Assembly: GCA_009792885.1 (NCBI GenBank)
Contig: WMCF01000033.1
Coordinates: 2,111,344-2,175,343, forward strand
Direction of reading: 5' to 3'
DNA: 64,000 bases
Origin: Eremophila alpestris peregrina
Taxonomy: Eukaryota > Chordata > Aves > Passeriformes > Alaudidae
A program made the translations under genes and the position numbers. Numbering within the stretch: position 1 is the first letter of the stretch; every line of letters begins with the position of its first letter. The notes below the pieces were generated by a model, which saw only the letters and a program-made list of their open reading frames with translations, searched no databases and had not been told where the DNA came from. Positions 36,164-49,200 of the stretch are shown here, piece after piece.

Positions 36164-37495
36164 CTGCAGTGTAAATATTTCACAGCTGATAAATCGCCTT
36201 TTCTCAGATAAGAGCTTTAATATTTGATGTAGATATTTTAAAAATACCTTCAATCTCAACTTCTATCTGCAGTTACTGCTGAAGAGTGAATAAGTAACTA
36301 GTTTAAGATTGCTGAACTGTAGCATGTAAGGTGTTGTCCTTACACATTTCTGAGGCTGTACCAGGCCATGGATTATGTTCACTTCTTTCATTCCTTTCAG
36401 TTTTACAGCACAGAAGCGTGGTTTGCATTTGCAGTACCCTCCCCTCAGCCACTTTTAATTTGTACGGTGAAAGTAATGAATCACAGCTGTGGACAGCTAA
36501 TCTGTATGCTTATCACAGCAAATCCTGATGCTCTGTATTTTTTTAACACTTTGCATCCCAAAACAACTCATAAAATATATAACGTATTAAACTTACTGCT
36601 GCCATCTAACAAGCACGCATTATTCTGCAAATTTACTGAAAACTTTATGAAAGCGTATAATTCACTAATTCCTATTTATAAGCGAAGTATAGGAAAGCCC
36701 CTTGCTAAAAAGGTAGTAAAACAAACAAAAAAGGCCTCATTAAATATACGAAAACGTTTTGCTTGGAAGGACTCAAAAGGGTTATTTTCCCTATGGCCTC
36801 TCAATAAAATAACCCTATCTGCCCCCTTCAAGGTTGCCCTCCCCCTATTCTGAGTCAAGCGACCTCCGACCCCTTGGAGGGCAAAGACATGACTGATCCA
36901 TTCTTGGTAAACTGCTAAACTCATTCCCTTCCCCCAAACAGGCATGACTACTACGACATGTCAACAAATCCTTACGGAGGGAATGAAACAAAGCAAAGGC
37001 AGCGGCTCATTAAAACCGCGCTGGAGAGCCCGCGGTACCAAATGCCAATCGGTAAATATTCACAAGATTATTAAATGCTGCACAAGTTCTCTAACGGGAT
37101 CTCTTTCACACGAACTTGTATGTAATGCAATTTCATGAATTATGCAAATAAAGGTTTCAACTATTCACGACAAAACCCAGAGCTGTGTCACTCGGGCTGC
37201 AAAGAGCTGGGAACTGAGCGCATCAATCACGGGAGTCACAAGAGACACTGGTGCATTCCTGCCTGCTGATGGCTCTGCTTAAACATTTACATTTCACACA
37301 CCGAGGGAAAAAAAGAGGGGAAGAAAACCCGCGCTGTTCCACAGAACAACTGAGAATTTACTTCCAACACTGAACAACTTCGTACAGACATTTAAAAACC
37401 AACAGTTGAGCAGAAATCAAAAAATACGATTTAACAGCCTTTTTAAAAACAGCGAGTTCTGTAAAGCTGCATTCGCACCGGCAGAGGAAGCTTAC
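36164..37495 (-). other. MLLT10: MLLT10 intron, 1.3 kb, CpG-retaining
   Basis: Separates the exons at 37496 and 36091. Most of it belongs to a segment with strikingly retained CpG dinucleotides, described separately. It also contains a 161-codon open frame on the plus strand (36368-36853), antisense to MLLT10. Confidence 0.85.
36541..37495. promoter_or_regulatory. Candidate conserved regulatory segment
   Basis: I count 30 CpGs in the 960 bases from 36541 to 37500, against 4 in bases 1-960 of the window, although this stretch is still AT-rich. A GC core (CGCGCTGGAGAGCCCGCGG) lies at 37018-37036, and a perfect octamer ATGCAAAT at 37142-37149 with a near copy at 37125. The unbroken, non-repetitive sequence suggests an element protected from CpG decay, such as an enhancer or an internal promoter for a short MLLT10 transcript. 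Function is inferred, not shown. Confidence 0.4.
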
Positions 37496-37613
37496 CTGCT
37501 TGGCTGCTCTCAGACTGAGCTATAAGTGCTGCCATGGCTGAATTTGGATTCAGCCTATTGCCGTACATGTGGGATGGAGGCAGACTGAGAGAAGATCCAG
37601 GTAGGGTGTTTGC
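37496..37613 (-). CDS. MLLT10: MLLT10 exon: ANTLPGSS segment
   Basis: A 118-bp exon starting in phase 0. It reads ANTLPGSSLSLPPSHMYGN, then RLNPNSAMAALIAQSESSQA, and one base of a split codon. Human has ANTLSGSSLSQAPSHMYGN and RSNSSMAALIAQSENNQT from memory, so the bird carries small changes and about one extra residue. Acceptor CTTGCAG and donor AGCAG|GTAAG on the minus strand. A Ser/Asn-rich linker without a known domain. The preceding intron is 15.3 kb, the longest complete intron in the window. Confidence 0.95.
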
Positions 37614-40600
37614 CTGCAAGAAACCAATTAAAACTTGAATCCTTTTTTTTTTTTTGTAACGGGGAGAAATGCTAAATGTATTTTAAAGAAGCCTTCTTAA
37701 TGTATATTTATTATTTTTGTAAGATGAATGCATTTTAAAACAATGTATTTAAAAGAAAAAAATGTTTTCCATTTGTGAGTACAGAAACAGAATTGCAGTA
37801 CTTTGAAAAATAGATCAGGTTTTAAAGCGTGTTGTATTTGTGGTTGGCAAGATCTCCTAATTAAAGAAAACGCTCCGAATAAAAAAGTACTGTAGCAAAT
37901 ACTAAAAATACCTAAAGTGCATTTTAGAACAAGCAGAGTTTGCAGGACGGGCAGACTTCCCTGCGATCCTGAAGTATGCGCTCAATGCTAGGACTTAGTA
38001 GCATGGCGACCATGTGGTTATCCTACTAATTATTTAATCTTATTAAACCATTTACAAAATAAGGGCAGGTAGACAACAGATGTCTCACAAATGCTTGGGT
38101 TCCTTACATCACAAGCCGGCTGTGGAGGTCAAAAGGTCCAACTTTCAGCTCTATAGTTTAACTACACAGAGCCATATTTCCTTTGCTCGACTCTGTCATT
38201 AGTAAAACGTGCACAGTATTTTGTTACTTCCTATTTTGATAGACTTGGAAGCCTGGTGTTTTTTTGTTTTGTTTTGTTTTTATTTTAAAGAACGCAAACA
38301 GCCATTACAAGTATGTTTTCTATACAATAGGGGGCTCTGGGAACCACAGCTTTGCCCTGACCCCATATAAGGAACTGTATTTTTGGCAGTTGGCCAGCTC
38401 TGCTTATTGAAGAGCTCCCAAAGTTTGTGTTCATTCATGTTGCTAACCACAATTCTGAAGGTCTCTGCTGGGACTTGTGCCAAACAAGCGAAAATGAACC
38501 CTTAAACAGATGAAGCTAAGGAGGCTGGCCAAAATCTTGCATAATCCAACGCAATAAAAATACCTTCTTCCTTGGCTGCTTATGCTTTTTCCCTTTCGAA
38601 GAAAAAAAGATTTGTGTCAAATGCTAAATTGCAGAGACAGCCAATCAAAGAAATAAAAGCACAGCTGCTTATTTTAAAGGCATTTGCCTACCTGATAAAA
38701 ATATTATTTCAGAACAAAGAAAAGATTGCGGGCAAGGGCAGGGGGGTGGAATCAAAGATACACAAACCTTTGTGATCACTGGTTTTAAAATTAATCTACT
38801 AAGAAAATGTAAACAACCTTTACAAATGAAACTTTTTTTGAAAAATGAAAAAAGAAGGTGAACAGTAAGGAACTCAATTTGTGGGACATTTTGACATGCA
38901 TAACTGCACACAAGAGACAGGGGAAACATACTGGTTATTACAGCAAAATATTACGGAGTATAAACTATGTCTCTGGAAAGAATCACACACTACCATTAAC
39001 TTTTGGCTTTCTGCCAACATATTAAACTTGATGAATGGACTTTTATGAATTCACACGACTGTTTTCAATGATGCTTTATTTACTATATACTGGTGAGAAA
39101 CTGTGCCTGATATTTACATTCTTCTACTGTCACAAAGTTAGAAAAAGCCACAAGTAATTGCTTGCAATGATCAGAGGTTCATTCACTTTTCAGTTTACAG
39201 GTACATGCAAGATTGCTAGACATGGAACCACAGGGTTGCTTCAAATATGGCTGTTACTTCTGGTTGTTTGCTGGGGTTTTTTTAAAGAATTGCATGTCTT
39301 CAGCAGAATTAATCTGAATTATTTCTAAGTCTTAAAAATAATGCAGGCATTTCCAGCTACCCAGGTACAACAGCTTCCAGAAATACAATACATATTAGTA
39401 CTGTGACACTGACAAAGGCAGCAAATACTGCATAGCTCCTGCTATTTTCTGTAAAAAAATGCCTATAGGGCAGTTTCAACTTAACTATTGCTGTTCCCAG
39501 CAACCTTCAGCTGTTCTCCTCCCAAAACCAAACAAACTTCAGTCAAATCTTTTCACTGATAAAACCTTACAGAATGGAGTATCAAGAGATTCAACCAGTA
39601 TTATCACTCAACCATATCTAAAAGGCCAGACTAGGAAAATGGAAGTTTCTACGATGTTATGAGTTCTACTCATAGTTTCAGGGTAGGGTGGGGGTAGGTT
39701 TTAAACTCCAAACACCAGGTTTTATTTTTGTTTAGTTTCAGCATATTTCCTAAAAGATTTTGTTTCATTCCAGTAAGTATATATATGTACTGCTCACATT
39801 TTACACAAGCTTCTATACTTAGTTCTCAGTCCATGCAATTCCCTGCAAGGCTGCTTAAAACTGTGCAATAGCAGCTATATATTAATTTATGATGGCAGGA
39901 AGCTATAATCAACAAGGGGAATACATTTTATTTGACTGAAACATGCACAAATAGCTTTAAGAACTTTCTGAAAGTACCTAAGTATCTTGAAGGGAGTTGC
40001 TAAAGTTTGTTAACTCTCACACCACAAAACAGAAGACATCAAAGGAATTAAATGTTTGCTAAGTGGGTTGATATAACAGATCAAAAGACTTAGCAGGATT
40101 TAAACACTATCTAAGAACTTGGGTTCTTTCACAAGTAGTGGTTTCACCCTAAATATTCCCCGTTTGCATTTTTAAATAATAGTAAAGGTGTCTTATACAA
40201 GTTCCTATGCCATCCTGCATCCCATGGAACTCTTAAAGCAAAAAGACACAAGGAAATTGTTCAAGTTGAAGGCAAATAAAAAACCATTAAAAATACTTTT
40301 TTTAAATGGTAAAATGACAAGAATAATGATTTGTGAAGCTTTCTTATATATGTGACGACTTCATCTGACAAGGAAGTAGAGAAGGTGGAGGAGTGCTACA
40401 TTATTTAAAGGTGAAATAGGAGCTTCATGTTTCACTCACAGTTGAAACAAGCTGTAGCAAGCATTTATTAAAAATGCGCAATCATCCTGTCAATACATAT
40501 TAAGGTCACAGGACTGACACATGTTCTAAAATGCAGAACTTTTAAGGCTGTATTATTCTTTATTTCAACTGTTTCTATTGAAACACTCAACACAATACAT

Positions 40601-41177
40601 GATCAAAATGTATGAGCTAATAAAAACCCAAGACTACTAAGTATTTATTTTGAAAAAGCAGCAAATTTTCCTGAAAATATTTTAGCAGAAGGATCTAAGC
40701 CCATCTAGAGGTATACAACACACTGCTTTCCTTTATGGCATGTTCAATAAATCAGTAAAGCCATAAGCAGCAGAGCAGCACAGAAGGATGATGCACTGTA
40801 ATTCAGAGAATGCCTATGTGCAGTAAGAAATGATTGATATTTGACTGATGTTTAAAAATACTTCCTCTACAGCAAGAGAGAAAGTACAAGCATATTCTTC
40901 TAATTAAAGAGCAGGACTTGGAAGTTACTACATTAAACTCATATATATAGATGTCCTCCAAAATATTTAGAATAGTTTTATTTTTGTTTGCATGACTCCA
41001 GGATAGTGTTTAACAGTATGACTATAAAGTTTCCAGAGCATTTATATCTGAACATTTACTCCTGTCTGAAATTTCCAGGGAAAGCAGTTCTCTTCAATCA
41101 AAAGTTACAGGTTCTTTCAGCAGATAAAAACAAAGGGGAGAAAAATGAGACAATACTTAGCTGTATGCAATCAGATT

Positions 41178-41199
41178 GAGTCTCAAAACTTTGAGACTC
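41178..41199. repeat. Perfect inverted repeat, 10-bp arms
   Basis: GAGTCTCAAA at 41178-41187 and its exact reverse complement TTTGAGACTC at 41190-41199, separated by two bases. It could form a tight hairpin. Confidence 0.95.
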
Positions 41200-44065
41200 T
41201 TTGAACATGCCTTTTCTCCCATTCCTTTCAAGTTTTCTGCTATGAAATATTTTCTGATAACAGGCCTCATTTCTGTCTCAGCTCCACACCAGTAAGGTTT
41301 TAATACTCAGCGTGTGATGAGAGATGAAACCAAGTGTGAACAACTTTTGGGTCCCATGAGTAGGCTGACTGTTGAAGCTGTCAGGTTCAATTGCATCATT
41401 CCACATTATTCAATGCCCCAAACTGCTCCCTAATTGTTAGAGGCTTAACATATTCAAAAACCATTGTTTAGGCTAATGCTGAAATGCCTACAGTTGAGTT
41501 TCCACAAAGAAAGGGGAGGGATTTAATTGTAGTTAAACCATTACTGAACTCTCTTCCTTTCCTGATAGGGCAACAAGGATGGCCCGAACAACCAATTCCA
41601 AGACAGCTTCTTAATCAGTTTATATCCAATCAACACCCCTTGCCCCCTCTGCTTTAAAAACTGCCATTGCTATATTGTTGCTTTGTATTATATCATCATA
41701 AAGCTTTACAATTAGTGACACATTACCTAATTACCTATTTCCTCCAATATTTATTTGTCAAAAATAATTTCCAAGGTTAATTTTATTTCTTGTTTAAGAT
41801 AAAAACATATCACTGTTCTCTGGTTGGGGTCACACCATTTACCAATCATACCAGGTTATTCAGCACAGCATGATGCTGTGATATGAAGTGCAGAACTCCC
41901 CCTTGCTCCTGCTAATACAAAGTCAAGAAATAAAGAGCATTAGAGATACCACTGACTACTACTTATTGCCAACTACTACTGAAATCATATAAAAAATTCA
42001 ATGCAGACGAAATTTAAAGCTGAATTTTCTGCAAGCTGTTCTGCTACCCTTCTGAGATGTTACAAACACTTTCCATGCATGTCTGTGAAATATGGAAGGA
42101 AATTCAAGCACAGGACCAAGAGTTAGTATCCGTTTACTTCCTCTAGAACACATCTTAAGCTGATGCATTTTAGTCTATGGCACTCAACATTTATCGGAAC
42201 AATTAATTAATTAAAACCTGCAGTGAAATTAAATGAGATTAAATATTAACACATCTTCATTCTATACACATAATTCTAATTTTAAAAATTACAATGTACA
42301 TATATAAAATCATTTTCTTTTCTTGAGAGGAGAAAAGAGCTGCTTATCAAGTGACAGCAGCAGAAGCAAACTTGCCCTGTGTTTCCTACCTTAACTCAGG
42401 CAAGTGAAGATATATTATCTTTATCCCTAGAATTTCTAAGGCTTTTGCTTAGGTATGGAAGGCAATTGGAAGAATATGCTATTCCTTCCCTTTATTCCAT
42501 CAATACTTATGGTACAACCTTTAACTGCATTTAGGACAGGTGAGGGACCCCCCAATACCCATCATCACTCTCCCGTTGTGAATTGTCAGCTGCTCCTTGG
42601 GATGGCAGAGCACAGCCACAGAAGGGTTTTTGTCACAGTTATTGTCACAACTGACAATACAATACAGAGGTATCCATCCACACCTCCTCGTGCAGTGCTG
42701 CCTGCAACTCAACCCTTGACAAGTTTCACCACAAATACAGAATTTGTTTAGACATCTTGCAGTGCTTATCAAGACCTTGTTTCCAATGGAAAAAACAAAA
42801 ATCTAAATTCCTGTTTCTTTTCCTATATGCCAAGAAACATATATGGAAGACAACACACAAAATCCTTAATAAAATAGAGTTCCCAGATTTCTTCCAAAAA
42901 ACATCATCTGACTTTTCAAAACAACTAGCACAACACAGAACAATATAATCTGTAGTATGATAATTACTATTAATATATTCTAATTAAACTGATACTTCTA
43001 TTTATATATTTTTAATATATGTTTTGGCTGTCTTAAGTTGAACATAACTGAATTTAAAGCAAACAATATTGACCACTTGACTTGAACAACCTACAGCACT
43101 ACTGATGACTGGAATCACAGTGAATTTTTACAGCACACCTCACCTCACCTGCTATCACAATCACCAATTCAAATCAAACCTAAACACCCATTCATTCTAT
43201 GAAAGCAACACTGAGATTGAAAATAGCCCTCCCATACTGTCACCATCAACATCCAAGCACTCTGAAGCCCTTAAAGTTTGGGCATTTTAAAAACAGATAA
43301 TCAAGGTCCAATTGCAAAAAATGTTTTTGCCACCTGGCTGAAATAAAAGAATTAACTAGGAAGTATCATTAGGAGGTTGGAAACGTTAAAATAAAATCAG
43401 AAAAAGGGTTTCTGATGTCTTAGAAGAGCAATTTTTCATTCAAAAAGAAAAAGAACATTAATTACAAGTGTACAAATTGTCATTAAATTTAAATTTGTCA
43501 TGAAAACTGTATTTGTGACATCATTCCATTAATAGTACCTTTTTCTGTCTGCAGCTAAAATAAATCCTTTGAACTTCTAGCTGTAATGAAGACTCTAGCT
43601 TATGAACAAGTTAATAATCAAATACTGTCTTTGAGAATCAATTGTTTTGATTAAACATACAAGTAAATCCTTCAATTAAATGAAACCATCTAACATTCAA
43701 ACACCAGCAGTCAAGTATTTTCCAAGAAAGGCATGAATGAATACAACTGGGAAACACAGTGGGATTTGAAAGGCAAAATGAAAAATTAATGGCACACCTA
43801 CAGAAACTAATTTATACCTCTGCCCAGTGTACAACAAGGGCACATAAAGTCATTAAAAACCACACGGACAGAAGGCCTATCTTCCAATAATGTGAAAACA
43901 CTATAACCTCAACTGTACTACCACTTTGCTCCTCTCTTTCATGTTAACTAACTAGATATTATCTAAATTTTTAACCAGTTAAGAGCTATTTATTTATATA
44001 CCAGACATAAAAAAAGAGACTTAAAAAAACTTACTAGAATGCTGCCTCATTAAAAGGTCTTCTCC

Positions 44066-44137
44066 GTTTGGTTGGGGTTTGTTTTTTGGTTTTTTTTGGG
44101 GGGGTTGGTTTTGTTGTTTGGGGGGTTTGTTTTTTAA
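44066..44137. repeat. G/T-rich low-complexity tract
   Basis: About 72 bases of almost pure G and T with G runs of 2 to 8 (GGGG at 44074-44077, an eight-G run at 44098-44105 apart from flanking T, and a later six-G run). The G runs could support a quadruplex on the plus strand. Confidence 0.85.
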
Positions 44138-45544
44138 AGGAAGTTTTGTAGAGATAAGACTCTGGGATTTCTGCAAAGACCTAACTGAAAAGAACCATCA
44201 TTTCAACACAAAGCCCTTTCACCTTAAATTGGTTGCTCTATCGTTTCCATCTACCTCTGTCTCCACAGCACTTAAACTGTATGTGCTCTACATGGACATG
44301 GAGGCAGTATCTTGCACGAGAACTTGTTTTACTTAAGAACTTTATACAGGAGGAATCTCAATTTCACTCTCACATTGACTAGTAGGAAAAAGGACTTCAT
44401 TAGGAAACAAACTCAGTATACCCACAGAGGAATCTATTTTTTTCATACCAGTATTCCAAAGAAAGCCAGACACTTGCAATATAGCAAATAATGGATCTAA
44501 CTGAAAAGTAACTGCTTTCAAGATCATCTGTAATTTCAAGAAGACTAATAATAAAGAATCAGTTACTTATTCACAAGCATGGACATTTTAATTATCTATC
44601 AACAGTCTTTGCTATTTAAGTGATGAAACAAACACCTTCAGCAGCAGAATTGCTGCTGTGCAAAAATGCTTGCAAGATTCTCAACACTTGTATAAGGCCA
44701 ACAAGGCACTACCTCAGCAACCAACTCTGCAGCTTACAACAAACACACTTGAAATCTTTTTCAAGTAAGACCTAAACACTGTTTCACCTAAACAGTTTTA
44801 TTATTTCCATTGCATACAAACTAGAAAATTTCACACTTTTTACATTCAGCACTATGATTATTGTCTCAGGCAGCTAAATTGAAGTAGTGCTACACTCAGT
44901 TCAACGAAGAGGTCAATGTGCCTCAGTTGCCTGGAGACTGATGGTTGCTACAGCAGCACCAGATAAGCCAAGCTAAATAAGCTTCAGCTTGAAGGCAGAA
45001 AACATTTATTGCTAGAGCGAAACATTGATGTGGTTGTCTCAGCATGGGCACTGTGCAAAACCTCCCAACCCTTTCAGACTACCTCTGTACTGCACAAGTC
45101 TACATGAAGACAAGCTTTCTGAAGCAAGAGGAAAACAAGATTTCCATTGGGCTAAATAGTAGATTACTTGCAACTATGATTCCTTTGTTCTTCTAGTTGA
45201 GTCACATGTTAGAAGGAATTTTCCCTCTGGCTGTAAATTCTTCCTCCTTGCTACTCTCCTCCTCCCCCACCCCAAAAGTCCTCAGTTAGACTGCATAAAA
45301 AGAAAATTAGATTTTTACCCCTTTTGCCCAGAAGTAGCTAGAAATTAAAACAGCTTTTAAGTGAGAAACAATTTTGATGGAAAAACTTTTACTTGTACAG
45401 TTCTTTCACATTTTTCATTTTGCAAGATTGAAATTTAAGTGGCTGTGACACAAATATTATTTAGGAGGTTTGGAAGGAAAGTCTCTGTTTCACTCTGACA
45501 ACCACAATATCAAACATCCCTGTCTACAACATACAGAAGGATGC

Positions 45545-45790
45545 ACTTAGCACCCTTTCCAAATCTAGAATCATTGACGATTTCGTGTGGCAATGAGTCC
45601 CAAAGATGAGCAACATACTCTGTTGAGAATTATTTCTTTTTGTTCTGGATGTGCTGAGATTTCCTTTTGTATCTTTCTGTTAAGTTATAAGATAAGGAAA
45701 ACCAAATAATTTTAGCATTCAAAGAGCCTGTGATGCATGTTGATATTTTACCTTTGACCCAGGAGCCTCTTTCAAGAGACTTTATCATCA
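45545..45790 (-). mobile_element. Ancient CR1/L2-type LINE remnant, 3' region
   Basis: The plus strand reads GTGGCAATGAGTCCCAAAGAT, then TGTTGAGAATTATTTCTTTTTG and CTTTCAAGAGACTTTATCATC. This resembles, from memory, the inverted 3' region of an old amniote LINE family (GGCAATGAGTTCCA...TGTGTGAAGAA.TATTTCCTTTT). The orientation is therefore minus. It is strongly decayed and the family is not certain. Confidence 0.5.
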
Positions 45791-45985
45791 AGAGGTGTTT
45801 TGAGAGTAACATAAAATATGTTAATTGGTTTTCATGTATCCAGCATTTCTATTGATTAAAGAATTCTAGTACCACAGTAAGGATGTAATTTCCTTTTTCT
45901 GGAAGCATGCTGCTTAAACCATGCAACATTGTTATCTCCAGATGTTTTATTAGTCTATTTTTAATTATCATTCATATTAAAGGAA

Positions 45986-46075
45986 ATACAAAACAAACGA
46001 ACAAAAACCCTAAAACACCAACAAACCACCAAACCCTCAACAAACAACACCCCCTACCCAAACCAACAACACACA
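45986..46075. repeat. A/C-rich low-complexity tract
   Basis: About 90 bases of nearly pure A and C (AAAACAAACGAACAAAAACCC, CACCAACAAACCACC and similar). It follows the LINE remnant at 45.5-45.8 kb by about 200 bases. Confidence 0.85.
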
Positions 46076-46230
46076 GTGTATGACAATGGAAAAACTGAAC
46101 TTAAAAAATGAACTAACTTACTTGTTTAGGAGAAATTCAGCAATGTATTAACATATTGTTATAATTGCTTTACCTTAAGGACTAATTACTAAGAGGTGAG
46201 AGTTTTCACTACAAGGCACCCCCCAAATAT

Positions 46231-46250
46231 ATAGTATAAATTTATACTAT
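46231..46250. repeat. Perfect 20-bp palindrome
   Basis: ATAGTATAAA followed directly by its reverse complement TTTATACTAT, with no spacer. AT-rich; could extrude as a small cruciform. Confidence 0.95.
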
Positions 46251-49200
46251 CTACATTCTGGACTTCCTAAGAGCTCTTACAGCATTCACTACCTCAATGA
46301 TTTCTATGTTAGGAAAGAGACTTCAGTAAAAAGAGGGTAAAGTTCTTCTTAAGTTCTGGAAATCATCTCTGATTACATGTCTAATGCAGTTTAATATATT
46401 TATGCTAAGTTCCTTTGCACAGCAAAAAAAAGGATTATTGCTCAAGTAAGTTTGTTGAGGTCATGTCAAAGTCTCTAGTTTTCAGCTGTTCTGGCCCAAA
46501 GGTGACTCCAGGAGCAGTACACCAATTCTTGACTTCCATATGGTTGAGACATGCATCTTTGGGAGCAGAGCAGGAAACTCATCACTTCAGCAGCCAACCA
46601 TCTAATGCAGGTCACATCTGTCACACCTAAAGTCCTAGAACTGAGGGCAGCTTGGCTTTTTTTCCCCATATATTTATTCTACTCACCAAAGAAAATTTGA
46701 TTAAGCACTAGTAGCTGATAGACCTGCCATTTTCCAGAGTATCCACAGGGAGGATGGCCCAGAACTGTCCCTTAAAACACTGAAGTGTGCCCAGCTCTAG
46801 CAGACTTCAGATGCTTAACCCAAAACTTTCCTTCTTTCCTTCCTCACATTTACCTTGTGCTGAATATTAGATTTATGAAAACACAAATCCAAACCAGCAG
46901 AAAACAGGGTATGTTTCTCTGAACAAAAAGGGGAAACAAAAGTGGAAAAAGGAGTATCTTCCTTGGCCATACTGAATTTAAGAATGCAGCATGTATAATT
47001 TGAGGCTACAACTCTAAATTTGGAAGCAATATTGATCAGGTAGGTGCATTTTACTGTCCCATGAATATGCCCAAACCTCCCTCCTGCAGACTTGCAAAAA
47101 CCCCTCTCAACTTGAATTCTCAGCAAAGGAACATCTACTTGTTTAAGATGTACTATTAAGTTCCTTCAGAATTCCATCCCTGTTGTAGAAGGTATAAATA
47201 AGATTGCTCCCAAAACTGTTCCTAACTTCTCTGCTGAAAGGAACAAAGGCTAAGAATAGAGCTCCTATTTCCTGTCTTTTAATTTATTTTCCCTTGAGTG
47301 CCAGAATATAAAATAAAAAGGACAAGAAAGCTCCCTTGATGGCATGTAAAATGATGAGCAGACTTAAACTATGACAAGGAAAAAAACCCACTAAAACAGG
47401 AAGCCAAAAATAGTGTAGACTACTAATTTGGAGAAAGAGCAGGGGAATACAGAGATCCAAAATTAGGACTAGATTAATTCAGAAAATGAGAAAATAAAAA
47501 CCACAGGACAGATGCATCTGAAACATCACATGCCCTACATTCAGAAAAGATCCCAGGACTCCTGAGCTTTCACATTCCTCTGCTGTTAACAAATAACTCC
47601 AAATCTACTGGAAAAAAATAAGCCTTATCTCCCCCTAGAAGCTGCATCAGACAAAGGAGGGCAACCACCTCTATATGAATGCTAAAGAAAACCCTGCTGC
47701 TTTTGTACTGCTCCTAATGCAAGTGAAGCCAAAGGAACTTTGGAAGGGACAATGGAAGTGATAAAAAGCAAACTTCTTTCATTCAGAATTGCAGCTGAGC
47801 AGCAGCACCTACCTTCCCAATTACCACATCTGCACCCTGGAGGCAGTAGTTCATTACACTATGTTGAAGTGGACCTATCACGCCATCACAAACAAATCCT
47901 GGATGTAAAGAACAACAAACAGCAACTATTCAGTTTCCCTATCTCTGTGCAAGCCACAAGGACTGCTGCTACAGATACTTCTTGTCCTTTTCCCTCTTCA
48001 TTATCTGCCTCTGTGGTGAAGGAAGCACAGGGCATAAAGCAAGAGTTGGGAACCTAGGAAGAAAGTAAAACAGAAGCTGCAGAGGAAAAAACATTTAGAA
48101 AAGAAAGAAAAATCTAGCAGCAGCAAAAAAATCCCACTACCAGAAAATCTTCTGGATTGTATCTTTAGAAGAGGTTAGTAACAAGTATGTGCCACGTGAC
48201 TTGAAATTGAAGATGGACTTGTTACAGTCACCAAGGGCAGAGATACCATCACACAGCAGAATGAAAAAGAAATCAAATACAAACTGAAAATCTGATACTG
48301 AATTTTTAAAATAAGAATAAATCCTTAAAATTTCTCAATGAACTGCAATTACTACAATGTAAAGATCATACCTTACTGGATCATACAATACCAACCCCAG
48401 AAATTTGATGAGCTACAAAGTTTTTAAGTAAAAGACTGTGTAATTAAGCCAACTACTACATGTCATTTCCACTCCCACTAAAAGCACTATTGAAATGAGA
48501 TTACAAGACACTTAAATACATTTTTTTTCTTGAAAGCAATACAGTCTGAACCATTAAATGGCTTTAACAATCAATGGCTGAAGAAAGCCCAGTCAAAAAC
48601 CTTTACTTCCAATTCTGCAGTTTGATTCTGCATTCAGCACCTGGGGACCCCAAAAACAATTGGCCACAGAGCTCTAGCAGGGTAATTTCACTAATTTAAG
48701 TCATGAAAAAGAACACACAGCTCAAGCAATTTCAATCTCAATCCCAACCAAAGTAGCAAACATTCAATTATACAGTACTAAATGAAGAAAAACAAATCTT
48801 GCTGTACAACACCAGAAGATACTGAGGCACCCAGATCACCACTTTTCCTAAGAACATGTTAGTCACTAAGAATAACTTATCAAAAGAGCAGTACAGCAAA
48901 TTGTTACAGAACAGCATAACAGGCTACCAAACTAAATTTTTGCTGTAACTGTGAAGACCTATGAAATATCTGAGATAAAAACAAGGCATAGGACCTTCAA
49001 GTGGTGCAACTCATGACTAGCTTAAAAGGGGAAAGTTAAGATGATATTCAAAATGCAAATGGAAGACAATGATTTTTCTCAATAACAGATCACGTATCAA
49101 TAACCGTATGAAAGTTAAAGACATTTCTGAGAGAAATGACACAAGTTTGGGATACAGCAATGTGCTGTTACATATGAAATAGGCAGTACCCACAAACATG

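Noticed and set aside
42521..42772. Cysteine-rich minus-strand frame of 83 codons.
   Set aside because: No continuation, no recognisable family and no splice context; most likely chance in an intron.
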